From: Deltaproteobacteria bacterium
GTDB taxonomy: Bacteria; Myxococcota; Kuafuiibacteriia; Kuafuiibacteriales; Kuafuiibacteriaceae
Length of the DNA stretch: 64,000 bases
NCBI GenBank assembly: GCA_016703535.1
Contig: JADJBV010000001.1
Coordinates: 6,190,001-6,254,000, forward strand
Direction of reading: 5' to 3'
Numbering within the stretch: position 1 is the stretch's first letter; every line of letters begins with the position of its first letter. The position numbers and the translations under genes are program-made. Of this stretch, positions 53,603-62,173 are shown one piece after another. The notes under the pieces are model-generated. The model had not been told where the DNA came from. It did no database searches and saw nothing but the letters and a program-made list of their open reading frames with translations.

Positions 53603-56600
53603 ATGACCGGTGAGGCAAAGTGGATCCCGTGGGTGCTCACCCTGGGGTGGGTCCTGGGGATCGGCGCCTGCGCCCCGGAGGCCGCTCGGGTTCGGGTCAG
53701 CTTGATCTTGGAGGATCCGCCCTTGCTGGGGCCAGAGGCCACACTTTCGATCCGAGTCGAGGCCGAAGGGAAAGTGCAAGCCAGCTTGCCACCCGTCCCG
53801 CTGGGCCGAGGCCCCGTGATGAGCCGGACCATCCCCGAGCTCCTGGTCCCGCACGGGGAGGGGCGGGAGCTCTACGCCGAGCTACGTGAAGGTGAGGTTT
53901 TGTGGCGCTTCGGGGTCTCCTCACCCTTTGCGCTCGCGACGGGAGATCCACCGCGGACGATCGAGGTGGCGCTGGTCCCGCCCCCCGTCGTGGCGCTCGA
54001 GCTCGAGAGCAATGGCCCCGGATGGGTGCGCACCCCGACCGTCACTTTGCAGATCGTCAGCCAAGGCGCGACCGACTTGGAGTTGAGCAACGAGCCAAAC
54101 TTCGGGAGCCTGGAGTCGATCCCCGTCGCGGCCAGCGGGGTGACCCGAGTGGAGGAATGGGATCTGGATCGGGGACGCACCATTCCCTGTTCCTTCGGGA
54201 GCCCTTCGTGCCCGCGCCAGGTCTACGTCCGAGGGCGAGAGCCCCATGGCTACCTCTCGGTGGTGCACACCGCGACCGTGATCGTGGATCGGCTGCCACC
54301 CCAGCTGCTCGATCCTCAAGCCTCGCTGACGATCCTCGGCCCTTCAGGCAACGGGGCGTTGGCCCCCACCGCGGCCCGGCCCGGGGCCCGGGTGTCGGCG
54401 TTGTTGACCCCCGCGGAGGTGCTCCAAGCGCCCCCTCGACTCGAGGCCCGCGGGAGCGCTGGGACCTTGGCCTTTGCCGATTGTGAAGCCGTGCCGCCGA
54501 ACTTTCGTTGTGCGCTGACGGTGCCCGAACTCGGCGCCGTCGAGGAGCCCTACTCTCTGATCGCCACCCTCGTGGACCGAGCGGGCCATGAAGCCCGAGT
54601 CCTGGCCGGAGTGTTGCGATACGACGCCCAACCGTCGCCACCCCCAGAGCTCTCGCGCCTGATCTCGCGGCAGGCACCTTTTGGGAGCGTCAGTGATCCC
54701 CAACCCCGGGCGGAGATCGTGCTGGAACCCGGTGCTTTGATCCCGGGCGCCATCCTGGTGGCCTTGGACCGAGCCGAGGCCGAGACCGCTCAAACGTTGG
54801 GACGAAGTGAACCGGCGGACGTGAGGGGAGCCGCCCCACCGTTTTTGGTGCCGGTGCGATCCCGAGATGAGCTCTTTGTGGTGGCGGTGGATGAGGCGGG
54901 TTGGCCCAGTGACGCGGATCCTTCGCGTCCAGGCGTCCAAGGATCGCGCCTGCTGCGTTCGGTGACCACCGCAGCCTTTGGCGCAGGCCACGGGCACCAG
55001 GCCTTTTGGATCGCCGACGCCGGACCGGGCCGAGATCCCGCCCCGGATCGGGCCCGAGATCCGGATCGGACCAGCGGGGCCCTGGCGATGATCGACGGCA
55101 ACTTCGCCCGGGCCGAGCCGTCGCCCCTGTGGACCCGACGTTGGCCGGTCAGCGCCGGCCCGGAGCCCAGAAGCCACGCCGGGATCAGCTTCGATCCGGC
55201 GCGGCAGCGGGTGGTGCTTTTTGGTGGCCGAGCCGGGGGCAACCGACTCCTCGACGACACCTGGATCTGGGATGGGAGGAGTTGGCAGAGCCACGATGGG
55301 CCGCGACACCCGGGCGCCCTCCGTCGACCGATGATGGCTTATGACGGCCCCGGTCAGCGGGTGCTGCTGTTTGGAGGCCGCGGACCCGGCGGAGTGTCCG
55401 GTGAAACGTGGGCCTTCGATGACTCCGGATGGTCCCAACTTTCGCCGTCGGTTTCGCCGGCGGCCCGGGAGTTGGGCTCGATGGCTTACGATCCCGGTCG
55501 AGGAGCGATCGTTCTTTATGGCGGGCTTGGAGCAGGGGCGGCGAACGGCTTCGACGACACCTGGATCTGGCGCAGCCGAGAAGAAACCTGGGAGTTGCTC
55601 CCCACCGTCGGCTCTCCCGGCCCCCGCTTCAACGCGGCCATGGCCTACGATCCCGTGTCCCAACAGGTGCGGATCTACGGCGGCTCTCCCGACTTCATCT
55701 CGATGTTGGCCGAGCCGTACAGCCTGATCGGAGACGAGTGGCGGCCCTGGACCTCGACCGGCACCGTGGCGCCACCGCCGCGCGCCCAAGCCGAGCTGGT
55801 CTACGACGCCCAAGGCACGGAGCTGCTCCTCCTCGGCGGCTACGACCCTCCCAGCGACGCGCTCCAGCCCGCCCAAGACGCCTACGCCTACGATTTGCGG
55901 GCCGGACGTTGGCGCACCATCACCAAGCCCAACGACGTCGTGGTCCCGGTCGCCACCGCCGCCAGCGCCGATCCCACCGGCGCGGTCTTGCTCTTCGGCG
56001 GCGGAGCTGGGGCCGAGCCCGCCGCCGACACCTGGATCTGGCGAGGGACCTGGCAAGCCGCGACGCCGATCGGGGGACCCACCGGCCGAAGAGGTGGCGC
56101 CTTGGTGGGGCAGCCGGATGGGCAGACGCTGGAGCTCAGCGGCGGACTCGGTGGCTCGCCGCTCCTCGACACCTGGCGTTGGACCGGGCTCCGCTTCGAA
56201 CCTCTGGCCGACCTCCCCGTCGAGCTGCTTTCGCCGGTCGCCGCCCGGGATCCGGGCACCGGTCAGGTGGTGTTGTGTGGTGATCAGGCCGGCGCCGAAC
56301 GTTGTTTCGTTCGCATTGACGCGGGCTGGAGCGAGGTGCCGGCGCTGGGCCCGACCGGGCGAGTGCAAGCTGGGTTGACGGCCGATCCCGCTGGGGGCGT
56401 GTGGCTCTTGGGCGGCGTGAACCCGGGAGGGGTTTTGGATGAGTGTTGGCGCCTCCATCAAGGGGCTTGGTCCACGTGCCCCAACCTACCGGGGCCCCGC
56501 CAAGGTCTGGCGGTGACCACCGACCTGGACGTGGGTGAGGTGCTGGCTTTTGGCGGTGAGGCCCCCAGCGCCGTTGCCACCTCCTCGGTGTGGCGCTTCG

Positions 56601-57202
56601 ACGGGGTGGCGTGGCAGGCCTCGAGCCCGGCCGCGCCCCCACCTGCCCGGACCGGCGCCGCCTTCGGGCAGGTCAACGCCTTTGATGGTGCCGTCCTTTT
56701 CGGTGGCCGAAATTCGGCGCAGATGATCGATGACCTTTGGCTGCTGCGGCGCGGCGGGCTGAGCGAGCGACTGCGTCCCGCGAGCGAGGTGCCCCCAGCC
56801 CGCTTCGACGCGGCCCGCGCCGCCACGGTCGAAGCGCTGTGGATCTTCGGCGGCTGTTCGGACGTGGAGTGCGCCCGCCTGGATGACCTCTGGGAGTTGA
56901 GGCCGGGCCGGTCTCCAGCGTTGCAAGCCAACCTGCGCTTTGGCCCGATCCACCAGACGCCGGTCGCGGTGAGCCTGGAGCTGGAGCACCACCCCAACGT
57001 GGGCACGGCGCAGCTGGAACTTTGGAACGTGGAGCGCGCCGCCTGGGAGCCCGTGATGACCCAAGGTCATCGCACCACGGTGAACGATGGGCGACGGTTT
57101 TTGGATGGAAAGGGTGAGGTGGCGGTGCGGATCGTCGACCGGGACCTGGTGGTGAACCTGGACGCTTTGGGCGCGACCCTGACGCTCGAGGAGCGCCCGT
57201 GA
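53603..57202 (+). CDS. Kelch-repeat surface lipoprotein
   Basis: 1199 aa from ATG 53603 (AAAAAGG upstream); in-frame sequence before it lacks coding character. Lipobox GIGAC. Residues about 25-500 look like beta-sandwich modules (VVALELESNGPGWVRTPTVTLQIVSQGATDLELSNEP is reminiscent of Ig-like surface domains). From about 520 to 1130 there are a dozen kelch blades with the signature GG-[RL]-hydrophobic ... DDTW.W ... W: VLFGGRAGGNRLLDDTWIWDG, VLLFGGRGPGGVSGETWAFDD, IVLYGGLGAGAANGFDDTWIW. They should close into one or two beta-propellers. Adhesion or carbohydrate binding is likely. An exact GCAAG-N4-CTTGC element lies at 53776-53789. Confidence 0.9.
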   Translation: MTGEAKWIPWVLTLGWVLGIGACAPEAARVRVSLILEDPPLLGPEATLSIRVEAEGKVQASLPPVPLGRGPVMSRTIPELLVPHGEGRELYAELREGEVLWRFGVSSPFALATGDPPRTIEVALVPPPVVALELESNGPGWVRTPTVTLQIVSQGATDLELSNEPNFGSLESIPVAASGVTRVEEWDLDRGRTIPCSFGSPSCPRQVYVRGREPHGYLSVVHTATVIVDRLPPQLLDPQASLTILGPSGNGALAPTAARPGARVSALLTPAEVLQAPPRLEARGSAGTLAFADCEAVPPNFRCALTVPELGAVEEPYSLIATLVDRAGHEARVLAGVLRYDAQPSPPPELSRLISRQAPFGSVSDPQPRAEIVLEPGALIPGAILVALDRAEAETAQTLGRSEPADVRGAAPPFLVPVRSRDELFVVAVDEAGWPSDADPSRPGVQGSRLLRSVTTAAFGAGHGHQAFWIADAGPGRDPAPDRARDPDRTSGALAMIDGNFARAEPSPLWTRRWPVSAGPEPRSHAGISFDPARQRVVLFGGRAGGNRLLDDTWIWDGRSWQSHDGPRHPGALRRPMMAYDGPGQRVLLFGGRGPGGVSGETWAFDDSGWSQLSPSVSPAARELGSMAYDPGRGAIVLYGGLGAGAANGFDDTWIWRSREETWELLPTVGSPGPRFNAAMAYDPVSQQVRIYGGSPDFISMLAEPYSLIGDEWRPWTSTGTVAPPPRAQAELVYDAQGTELLLLGGYDPPSDALQPAQDAYAYDLRAGRWRTITKPNDVVVPVATAASADPTGAVLLFGGGAGAEPAADTWIWRGTWQAATPIGGPTGRRGGALVGQPDGQTLELSGGLGGSPLLDTWRWTGLRFEPLADLPVELLSPVAARDPGTGQVVLCGDQAGAERCFVRIDAGWSEVPALGPTGRVQAGLTADPAGGVWLLGGVNPGGVLDECWRLHQGAWSTCPNLPGPRQGLAVTTDLDVGEVLAFGGEAPSAVATSSVWRFDGVAWQASSPAAPPPARTGAAFGQVNAFDGAVLFGGRNSAQMIDDLWLLRRGGLSERLRPASEVPPARFDAARAATVEALWIFGGCSDVECARLDDLWELRPGRSPALQANLRFGPIHQTPVAVSLELEHHPNVGTAQLELWNVERAAWEPVMTQGHRTTVNDGRRFLDGKGEVAVRIVDRDLVVNLDALGATLTLEERP

Positions 57203-57204
57203 AC

Positions 57205-57855
57205 TCAGTCGTTCAAGAACGAAAACTGACCCCCGTCGTAGGGGGCGTAGGGATCGCTGGTGTTCTCGTGGCAAGGCACGCTGCCCACGTACTGGACTTG
57301 ATAACTCGCGGCCAGGGCGGAGGTGTCCGAGCGCGAAAGGGCGATCATCACTTCCCTGGGCTGAGCCTCGTAGGTGGTGAACTGAACGCCGCAGATCCGA
57401 GGCGCGCCATCGACCACGCCGCAGCGGGTGGGGGTGCCCGCGAGGGCGCTGGTGGTGTCCCAGTACATGGCGCAGCTGATGTCGCTGGGCATCGACGAGG
57501 TGATGCTGCTCCGTCGAAAGATGATCCGGTGGTGGACACAAAAACCGGCCGGAACCGTAAAGCGGTACCAGTCGTTGTCGCCGCCATAGAGCTTCTGCAC
57601 CGTCGAGTTGACCCCAGAAGTGATGGCCACGCTCCGAGAGTACGCATAAGCAAAGCCGCTGCTGGAGAGGCCACAGCCGACGATCCGTGCGCCCGCGGTC
57701 CCTCCACCCCCACCACCTTCGCCCGAGCCGTCGCCAATGACCGAACTTTGATCGAGACCCAGCTCTTCCTCGGGCCCCCCACAGGCGGTGCTCGCGAAGA
57801 GCAACACCAACCCCAAACCCGCACCGGTCATCCAGTCGCTCTGAACCCCTCGCAT
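57205..57855 (-). CDS. Lipoprotein of unknown function
   Basis: 216 aa from ATG 57855, chosen because GGAGG sits 7 nt upstream and gives a proper signal peptide with lipobox (LLFASTAC). A Gly-rich linker (GDGSGEGGGGGG) precedes a beta-rich domain of about 150 residues with four cysteines (VGCGLSSSG, GFCVHHRI, ISCAMYW, TRCGVVDG) that could pair. It looks like a small pre-peptidase or C1q-like sandwich (NDWYRFTVPAG) but I cannot assign it. It converges on the kelch gene (2-bp gap). Confidence 0.75.
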   Translation of the reverse strand: MRGVQSDWMTGAGLGLVLLFASTACGGPEEELGLDQSSVIGDGSGEGGGGGGTAGARIVGCGLSSSGFAYAYSRSVAITSGVNSTVQKLYGGDNDWYRFTVPAGFCVHHRIIFRRSSITSSMPSDISCAMYWDTTSALAGTPTRCGVVDGAPRICGVQFTTYEAQPREVMIALSRSDTSALAASYQVQYVGSVPCHENTSDPYAPYDGGQFSFLND

Positions 57856-57914
57856 CGTTCTTCCTCCCATGGATTGCCCGCCTTCGTGAGGGAAGGGCCA
57901 CTGAGTGTGACAAC

Positions 57915-59123
57915 GTGCCAACGTTAAGCGGCCTGTTGCTCCTCTGCCTTGGGGGCGCTCCGGAAGTGGACCGCTTGGTCGTCTTCCCGCTCAAGGGCCC
58001 GGCCGAACTGACGGGACCGGTGACCGACGAAACTCTGGTGGCCCTGGGTCGTGCCCTCGGGCCCCGGGTGGTGGGCCAAACCGAGCTCGACCTGGCCCTG
58101 GGTTACGCGAGCGAGGCCCGGGCGGCGGGGGTCTGTGATGAAGCCTGTGTGGCCGAGGTGGCGGAGGCCGCCCGGGCCAGTCACTTGCTCCAGGGCGTTT
58201 TGGTGCGCCTCGGTGACGAGTGGTTGTTGCGCTGGACCTTGAGTCGGTCCGACGGTCAGCCACTTTCGACCCAGGCGACCATCGTCCCGTCGGTCGGGGC
58301 GCTGGGGGCCGCTGCCGGGGCCCTCGCCTTGGCGTTGTTGGAGGCCCCTCGACCCGAGGTCGGGAGCAGCACGACCGCCGGTCCGAGCGTCGAACGGGTG
58401 GCGGTGTTGCCGATGGTCGCCTATGCCGACGGCGCGCCGGCCCCTGCCTTGACCCAGATCCTGCTGCTGGAACTGCGGAGGTTGGGATTTGTCGTGATCA
58501 GCCCCGACGAGATCCGGACCCTGCTGGACTACGAGGCCGAACGTCAGATCCGGGCCTGTGAAGAAGACCTGGAGTGTTTGGCAGAGCTCGGCGGAGCGTT
58601 GGGGGTGGATCACTTGGTGTCCGGCGGGGTCGGGCGCTTCGGCGCCGAGTGGGTGATCAGCCTGAAGTTGCTGCACGCCCGGACCGCCGCGGTTTTGGCC
58701 CGGAGCGCCGAGACGTTTCGCGGTCCGGAGAGTGAGCTGGTCCCGGCCCTGCGGGCGGCGCTGCGTGGTTTGTTGGGTCGCCCCGCCGGTCACGGTTGGC
58801 TGGAGCTGCACCATGAGGCCGACGTCGAGGCCGAAGTCGACGGGCAAGTGTTGGGAACGCTCCCTCTGCGGCGCGCCTTTTCGGCGGGCAAACATCAGCT
58901 CCGCTTGTTTGGCTCGGGTTGGCAGGAGCTACGGCGCGACGTTTATGTGGAGCCCGATGCCTCGACCCGGCTGGTGCCGGAGCTGATGGCCGAACCTTGG
59001 TGGACCCGTTGGTACACCTGGGTCGCGGTCGGGGCGGTGGTAGTCGGCGCGGGCGTCGGTGCAGCGTTCCTCTTGCAGTCCGAACCCGACGCCGTGCTTT
59101 CGCCCGACTTGATCGTGCGGTGA
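57915..59123 (+). CDS. TolB-like/PEGA-domain membrane protein
   Basis: 402 aa from GTG 57915. Two tandem alpha/beta domains of the CsgG/TolB-N kind: DRLVVFPLKG ... CDEACVAEVAEAARASHLLQGVLVRLGDEWLLRWTL and ERVAVLPMVAYADG ... CEEDLECLAELGGALGVDHLVSGGVGRFGAEWVISLKLL; each has a C-x(3-5)-C pair. A PEGA-like domain follows (GWLELHHEADVEAEVDGQVLGTLPLRRAFSAGKHQLRL), then one C-terminal membrane helix (WYTWVAVGAVVVGAGVGAAFLL). This design is common in Myxococcota, often near kinases, and is thought to act at the envelope. Divergent from the 57855 lipoprotein, with 59 bp between them and no clear promoter. Confidence 0.82.
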   Translation: MPTLSGLLLLCLGGAPEVDRLVVFPLKGPAELTGPVTDETLVALGRALGPRVVGQTELDLALGYASEARAAGVCDEACVAEVAEAARASHLLQGVLVRLGDEWLLRWTLSRSDGQPLSTQATIVPSVGALGAAAGALALALLEAPRPEVGSSTTAGPSVERVAVLPMVAYADGAPAPALTQILLLELRRLGFVVISPDEIRTLLDYEAERQIRACEEDLECLAELGGALGVDHLVSGGVGRFGAEWVISLKLLHARTAAVLARSAETFRGPESELVPALRAALRGLLGRPAGHGWLELHHEADVEAEVDGQVLGTLPLRRAFSAGKHQLRLFGSGWQELRRDVYVEPDASTRLVPELMAEPWWTRWYTWVAVGAVVVGAGVGAAFLLQSEPDAVLSPDLIVR

Positions 59124-59130
59124 AGTGAAC

Positions 59131-60288
59131 TCAGCCGTCCCTTCGGGAGGTGTGCTCCAGGGCCTCCGGTTGGGGCCCGGCGAGGGCCGCCACCGCGTTG
59201 GGTGTCGGCAGCGAGGTCAGGCCCGTATAGGTCTGCTGCCGGGCGGCCAACAAACCGCGGGTGTCGAAGCCGACATCGAAGGGATCTTGAGCCTTCCCTC
59301 CGTCCGAGGTCATGCCGGCGATATTCTGGAGCGCGTGAGCGAGCAACTCGTAGGGCGAGCCGTAGGCGCCTTGGGGGACCAGATGCCCCCACTTCTCCAT
59401 GATGAACGCCGACCGGGCCCGATCGTCGCCGAAGAGCTCCAACTCCTTGAGCCGCCGATCCAAGGCCTCGGCGAGGGCCGTGACCTCCAGGTCGGGGCGC
59501 ATCTTCAGGACCCGGTCGAAGGTGTCCGACACCACCTGGAGATCGTGAGCGGCGGCGCCCCGGGGGAGGAGGCTGCGGACCAGCCCCTGAGAGCTCGAGG
59601 TCGACGTCAACTCGTAGGAGAGCTCCATCAAGGTGCGAACGATCGATCCGGTCTCGTCGGCGACCTTCTTCAGGTCCATCCAGGGGATCTTGTTGCGGAT
59701 ATCAAAGGCGTGAAACGCGCGCCATTGGGAGACCTGCCCGAGGAAAACGCTGGCGTGGCCGGCGAGCTCAGTGACCGCGGCGCCCAACAAGGTGACCTCT
59801 CGCGGATCGGCCAAGCCCACCGCGATCATCGGTCGCTGGGCCGCACCTCGACCTTCGGCGCCCAACAAGCTGCGCCGCACCTGGCCGGCCTCTTTGGCGA
59901 CGGCCTTGATGTTGGCCCGTTGGCCGCGGCCCGGGTCATTGTGGATCGCCTCGGTTGCGGCCTGCATCTTGGCCGACAACTCCTTCACCCGTCGGGTCAA
60001 GGACTGCACCCGCAAGGTGTCGGCACGTTTGACGCTGTCGGTCGGACGGGTGCCGAGCCCGAGGGTGGCCCAGCTGCGCTCGTGCCCCTGCAGGGACGCC
60101 AAAGCGGCTTGGGTCAAGGTGTCGTTCTGAGCGACGGCGACGACGGCCTCGAGGCCACCAACGACCCCTCGGGTGTTGGCTTCGCTCAAGCGGCTGGCGT
60201 CGTTCGGGAGCCCCAAAAATCGGAGGCGAGCGCGAACGTTGGCCTGCTCGAGGGGGTTGAGGCGTTCGGGGTAGCGGAGGTTGTTCAC
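59131..60288 (-). CDS. Unknown helical protein, N-terminus weakly like a peptidoglycan-binding domain
   Basis: 385 aa from GTG 60288, with GGAAGG 8-9 nt upstream; the GTG overlaps the stop of the preceding gene (GTGA). The N-terminus LNPLEQANVRARLRFLGLP ... SEANTRGVVGGLEAVVAVA has the spacing of a peptidoglycan_binding_1-like unit, but the match is weak. The remainder is helical with no catalytic motif (RVKELSAKMQAATEAIHNDPGRGQ, PWMDLKKVADETGSIVRTLMEL). No signal peptide. It forms a two-gene unit with the small upstream gene and converges on the TolB/PEGA gene. Confidence 0.68.
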   Translation of the reverse strand: MNNLRYPERLNPLEQANVRARLRFLGLPNDASRLSEANTRGVVGGLEAVVAVAQNDTLTQAALASLQGHERSWATLGLGTRPTDSVKRADTLRVQSLTRRVKELSAKMQAATEAIHNDPGRGQRANIKAVAKEAGQVRRSLLGAEGRGAAQRPMIAVGLADPREVTLLGAAVTELAGHASVFLGQVSQWRAFHAFDIRNKIPWMDLKKVADETGSIVRTLMELSYELTSTSSSQGLVRSLLPRGAAAHDLQVVSDTFDRVLKMRPDLEVTALAEALDRRLKELELFGDDRARSAFIMEKWGHLVPQGAYGSPYELLAHALQNIAGMTSDGGKAQDPFDVGFDTRGLLAARQQTYTGLTSLPTPNAVAALAGPQPEALEHTSRRDG

Positions 60289-60677
60289 GAGTGGGTCCTT
60301 CCTGCGAGGCGAGTGGGGTCGCCGTAGAGGGTGGCGAGTCCAGAGTGGAGGGCCTCGGAAGCATAGAGGGCGCGCCACCGCACCCGCTCGGCCAGCTCAC
60401 TGGCGCCGGGTTTCGAGGTGGCCTCCACCAAGCTGGGCAACACCTCGAGCACGGCGCGCAGCAACGCTTCGACGGCCAACACCAACACCCGGCGATCGGC
60501 GATCGAAGGTGAGCCAACCAATGCCCGTCGTTGTTGGAGGCGTCGCCCCAAACCCTGGGCCCCGACCAGACCTTGATCGAGGGCCTCCAGATCGTAGCCC
60601 TCAGGATGATCCGGACGGCGGGCTGCTTTGATCGCGAGGCGCGTCGCCCTCGCCTCCTCTTCGACTTCGGTGATCAT
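60285..60677 (-). CDS. Small helical protein, first of a coupled pair
   Basis: 130 aa from ATG 60677 (TTG 60680 is immediately before). Almost entirely helical and Ala/Arg/Leu-rich (VEEEARATRLAIKAAR, RVLVLAVEALLRAVLEVLPSLVE). No family recognised. Coupled to the next gene by GTGA overlap. The 96 bp upstream contain a 7-bp dyad (ACCTCGT/ACGAGGT, about 60683-60720) that might be regulatory. Confidence 0.65.
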   Translation of the reverse strand: MITEVEEEARATRLAIKAARRPDHPEGYDLEALDQGLVGAQGLGRRLQQRRALVGSPSIADRRVLVLAVEALLRAVLEVLPSLVEATSKPGASELAERVRWRALYASEALHSGLATLYGDPTRLAGRTHS

Positions 60678-60773
60678 CAACGACCTCGTTCCTTGGGCCA
60701 GAGCCGTTTGGAGACGAGGTGGTTATCGGTATGACAGGGCCGCCGTTCGGGCGCAGTGCGCCTCGATGGCGCG

Positions 60774-62114
60774 TCAGCGAAACTGGCGGACGTCCAGGCG
60801 CAGCCGACGGATCCAACGATAAACCTGCTGCCGGTGGACACCGAGTTCGCTGGCCACGGTGGTGATGTTGCCTTGAGCGCGCTGCAGCAGCGCTTCCAGG
60901 GCCGGCTTCCCGGGCCCCACGTCTTCGGGCGGTCCTTGGTCTTGGACGGGTGCTTCCAAGTCGCGTCGGAGGAGGGGAGCCTGGAGCGCCTCCGGGAGCT
61001 CATCCAGGCCGCAAGGCACGCCCGGCATCCCCACCATGAGCAGCAAACGCACCAAACGCAGCACCTCGCGCCCGTTCATCGGCCAATCGTGCAGCAACAA
61101 GGCCTCACTCAGCTCGGGGGTCCGGGGCCGTTCGCCGCCCCGGCCTTCGACGCTCATGAAGTGATCCCAGAGCGGCAAGACATCGGCCCGACGAGCGGCG
61201 AGGGGCGGAATCCGCAAGACAAATTGCGCCAGCCTCGCGAACAGATCGCTCCGGAAGTGATCTTGGTCGAGGGCGGCGTTGGTGGCCGCCAAAACTCGCA
61301 CGTCGACCGGGACCGCCGGCCCACCGCCGAGCGGCTGAACCAGACGCTCCTCGAGGACCCGCAGCAACTTGGCTTGCAGGGGCCGCGGCAGCTCACCCAA
61401 CTCGTCCAGGAACAAGGTGCCGCCGTGGGCCTCCACAAAGGCACCGGCTCGATCGACGACCGCCCCGGTGTACGCCCCTTTGCGAGCCCCAAAGAGCTCG
61501 GCCTCCGCGATCTCCTGGGGGATGGCGGCGCAGTTGAGCGCAACAAATGGGCCTGTACGTCGGCTGCGGTGGTGCAGGGCCCGAGCCACCACCTCTTTGC
61601 CAACCCCGGTCGGGCCCAAGATCAGCACCGACCCGGGGACCGGCGCCAAAGTCTCGATCGAACGACGCAAGGCGAGGATCAGGGCCGAGGCGCCGACCAC
61701 CTCGGGCACTGCTCCGGTGGTGTCAGGATGAGCCGGCAACTCCTCGGGCCGAGGGGGCTCGTCGACCACCCAAAAGGTATCGCCCGCGGACAACACTTGT
61801 CCCACCAAGAGCGGCGTCGGGCGGGTCAACGGTTGGCCGCTCAGGAAGCTCCCGTTGCGGGTGCCCAGGTCCTCGACCTCCATCCGCTCGGGCCCAGGGC
61901 CGGCCAGCCGCAAGTGTTGTCGGGAGAGGCGAGGGTCGGCGATGGCGCCGAGGCCTTTGGCGCTGCGACCGATGGTCAAGGTGGTGCCGTCTAGCTCAAA
62001 ACGCCGCCCGATGGCGCTGAGGTCGGGGCTGTCGACCACCATCAGGGAAAGTCGACGCAGGGACAGGCCCGGCAACGGTCGACGGCCCAAGGTGCTGGCA
62101 TCCGAGTCGCTCAA
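60774..62114 (-). CDS. FHA-domain sigma-54 enhancer-binding transcription activator
   Basis: 446 aa from TTG 62114. N-terminal FHA domain (LTIGRSAKGLG, DPRLSRQHLRL, DLGTRNGSFLSG) for phosphothreonine recognition. The central sigma-54 AAA+ domain has Walker A GPTGVGKE, the contact loop GAYTGA (Phe to Tyr) and Walker B GGTLFLDELGE. A C-terminal Fis-type HTH follows (NITTVASELGVHRQQVYRWI). The family is typical of myxobacteria, where a Ser/Thr kinase controls sigma-54 transcription through the FHA domain. The next gene upstream on the same strand is such a kinase (59-bp gap), making it the natural partner. A near copy of the GCAAG/CTTGC element lies at 61214-61227. Confidence 0.93.
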   Translation of the reverse strand: MSDSDASTLGRRPLPGLSLRRLSLMVVDSPDLSAIGRRFELDGTTLTIGRSAKGLGAIADPRLSRQHLRLAGPGPERMEVEDLGTRNGSFLSGQPLTRPTPLLVGQVLSAGDTFWVVDEPPRPEELPAHPDTTGAVPEVVGASALILALRRSIETLAPVPGSVLILGPTGVGKEVVARALHHRSRRTGPFVALNCAAIPQEIAEAELFGARKGAYTGAVVDRAGAFVEAHGGTLFLDELGELPRPLQAKLLRVLEERLVQPLGGGPAVPVDVRVLAATNAALDQDHFRSDLFARLAQFVLRIPPLAARRADVLPLWDHFMSVEGRGGERPRTPELSEALLLHDWPMNGREVLRLVRLLLMVGMPGVPCGLDELPEALQAPLLRRDLEAPVQDQGPPEDVGPGKPALEALLQRAQGNITTVASELGVHRQQVYRWIRRLRLDVRQFR

Positions 62115-62173
62115 ATTCGGCGCAGGTTGTGCTCAGCTCCGAGGGCCGGTCAACCCTGACCGCGATTGAGCCG

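Noticed and set aside
54344..56461. A 705-codon minus-strand frame opposite the kelch lipoprotein
   Set aside because: It mirrors the kelch repeats, has no start context and no domain; the plus strand is clearly coding.
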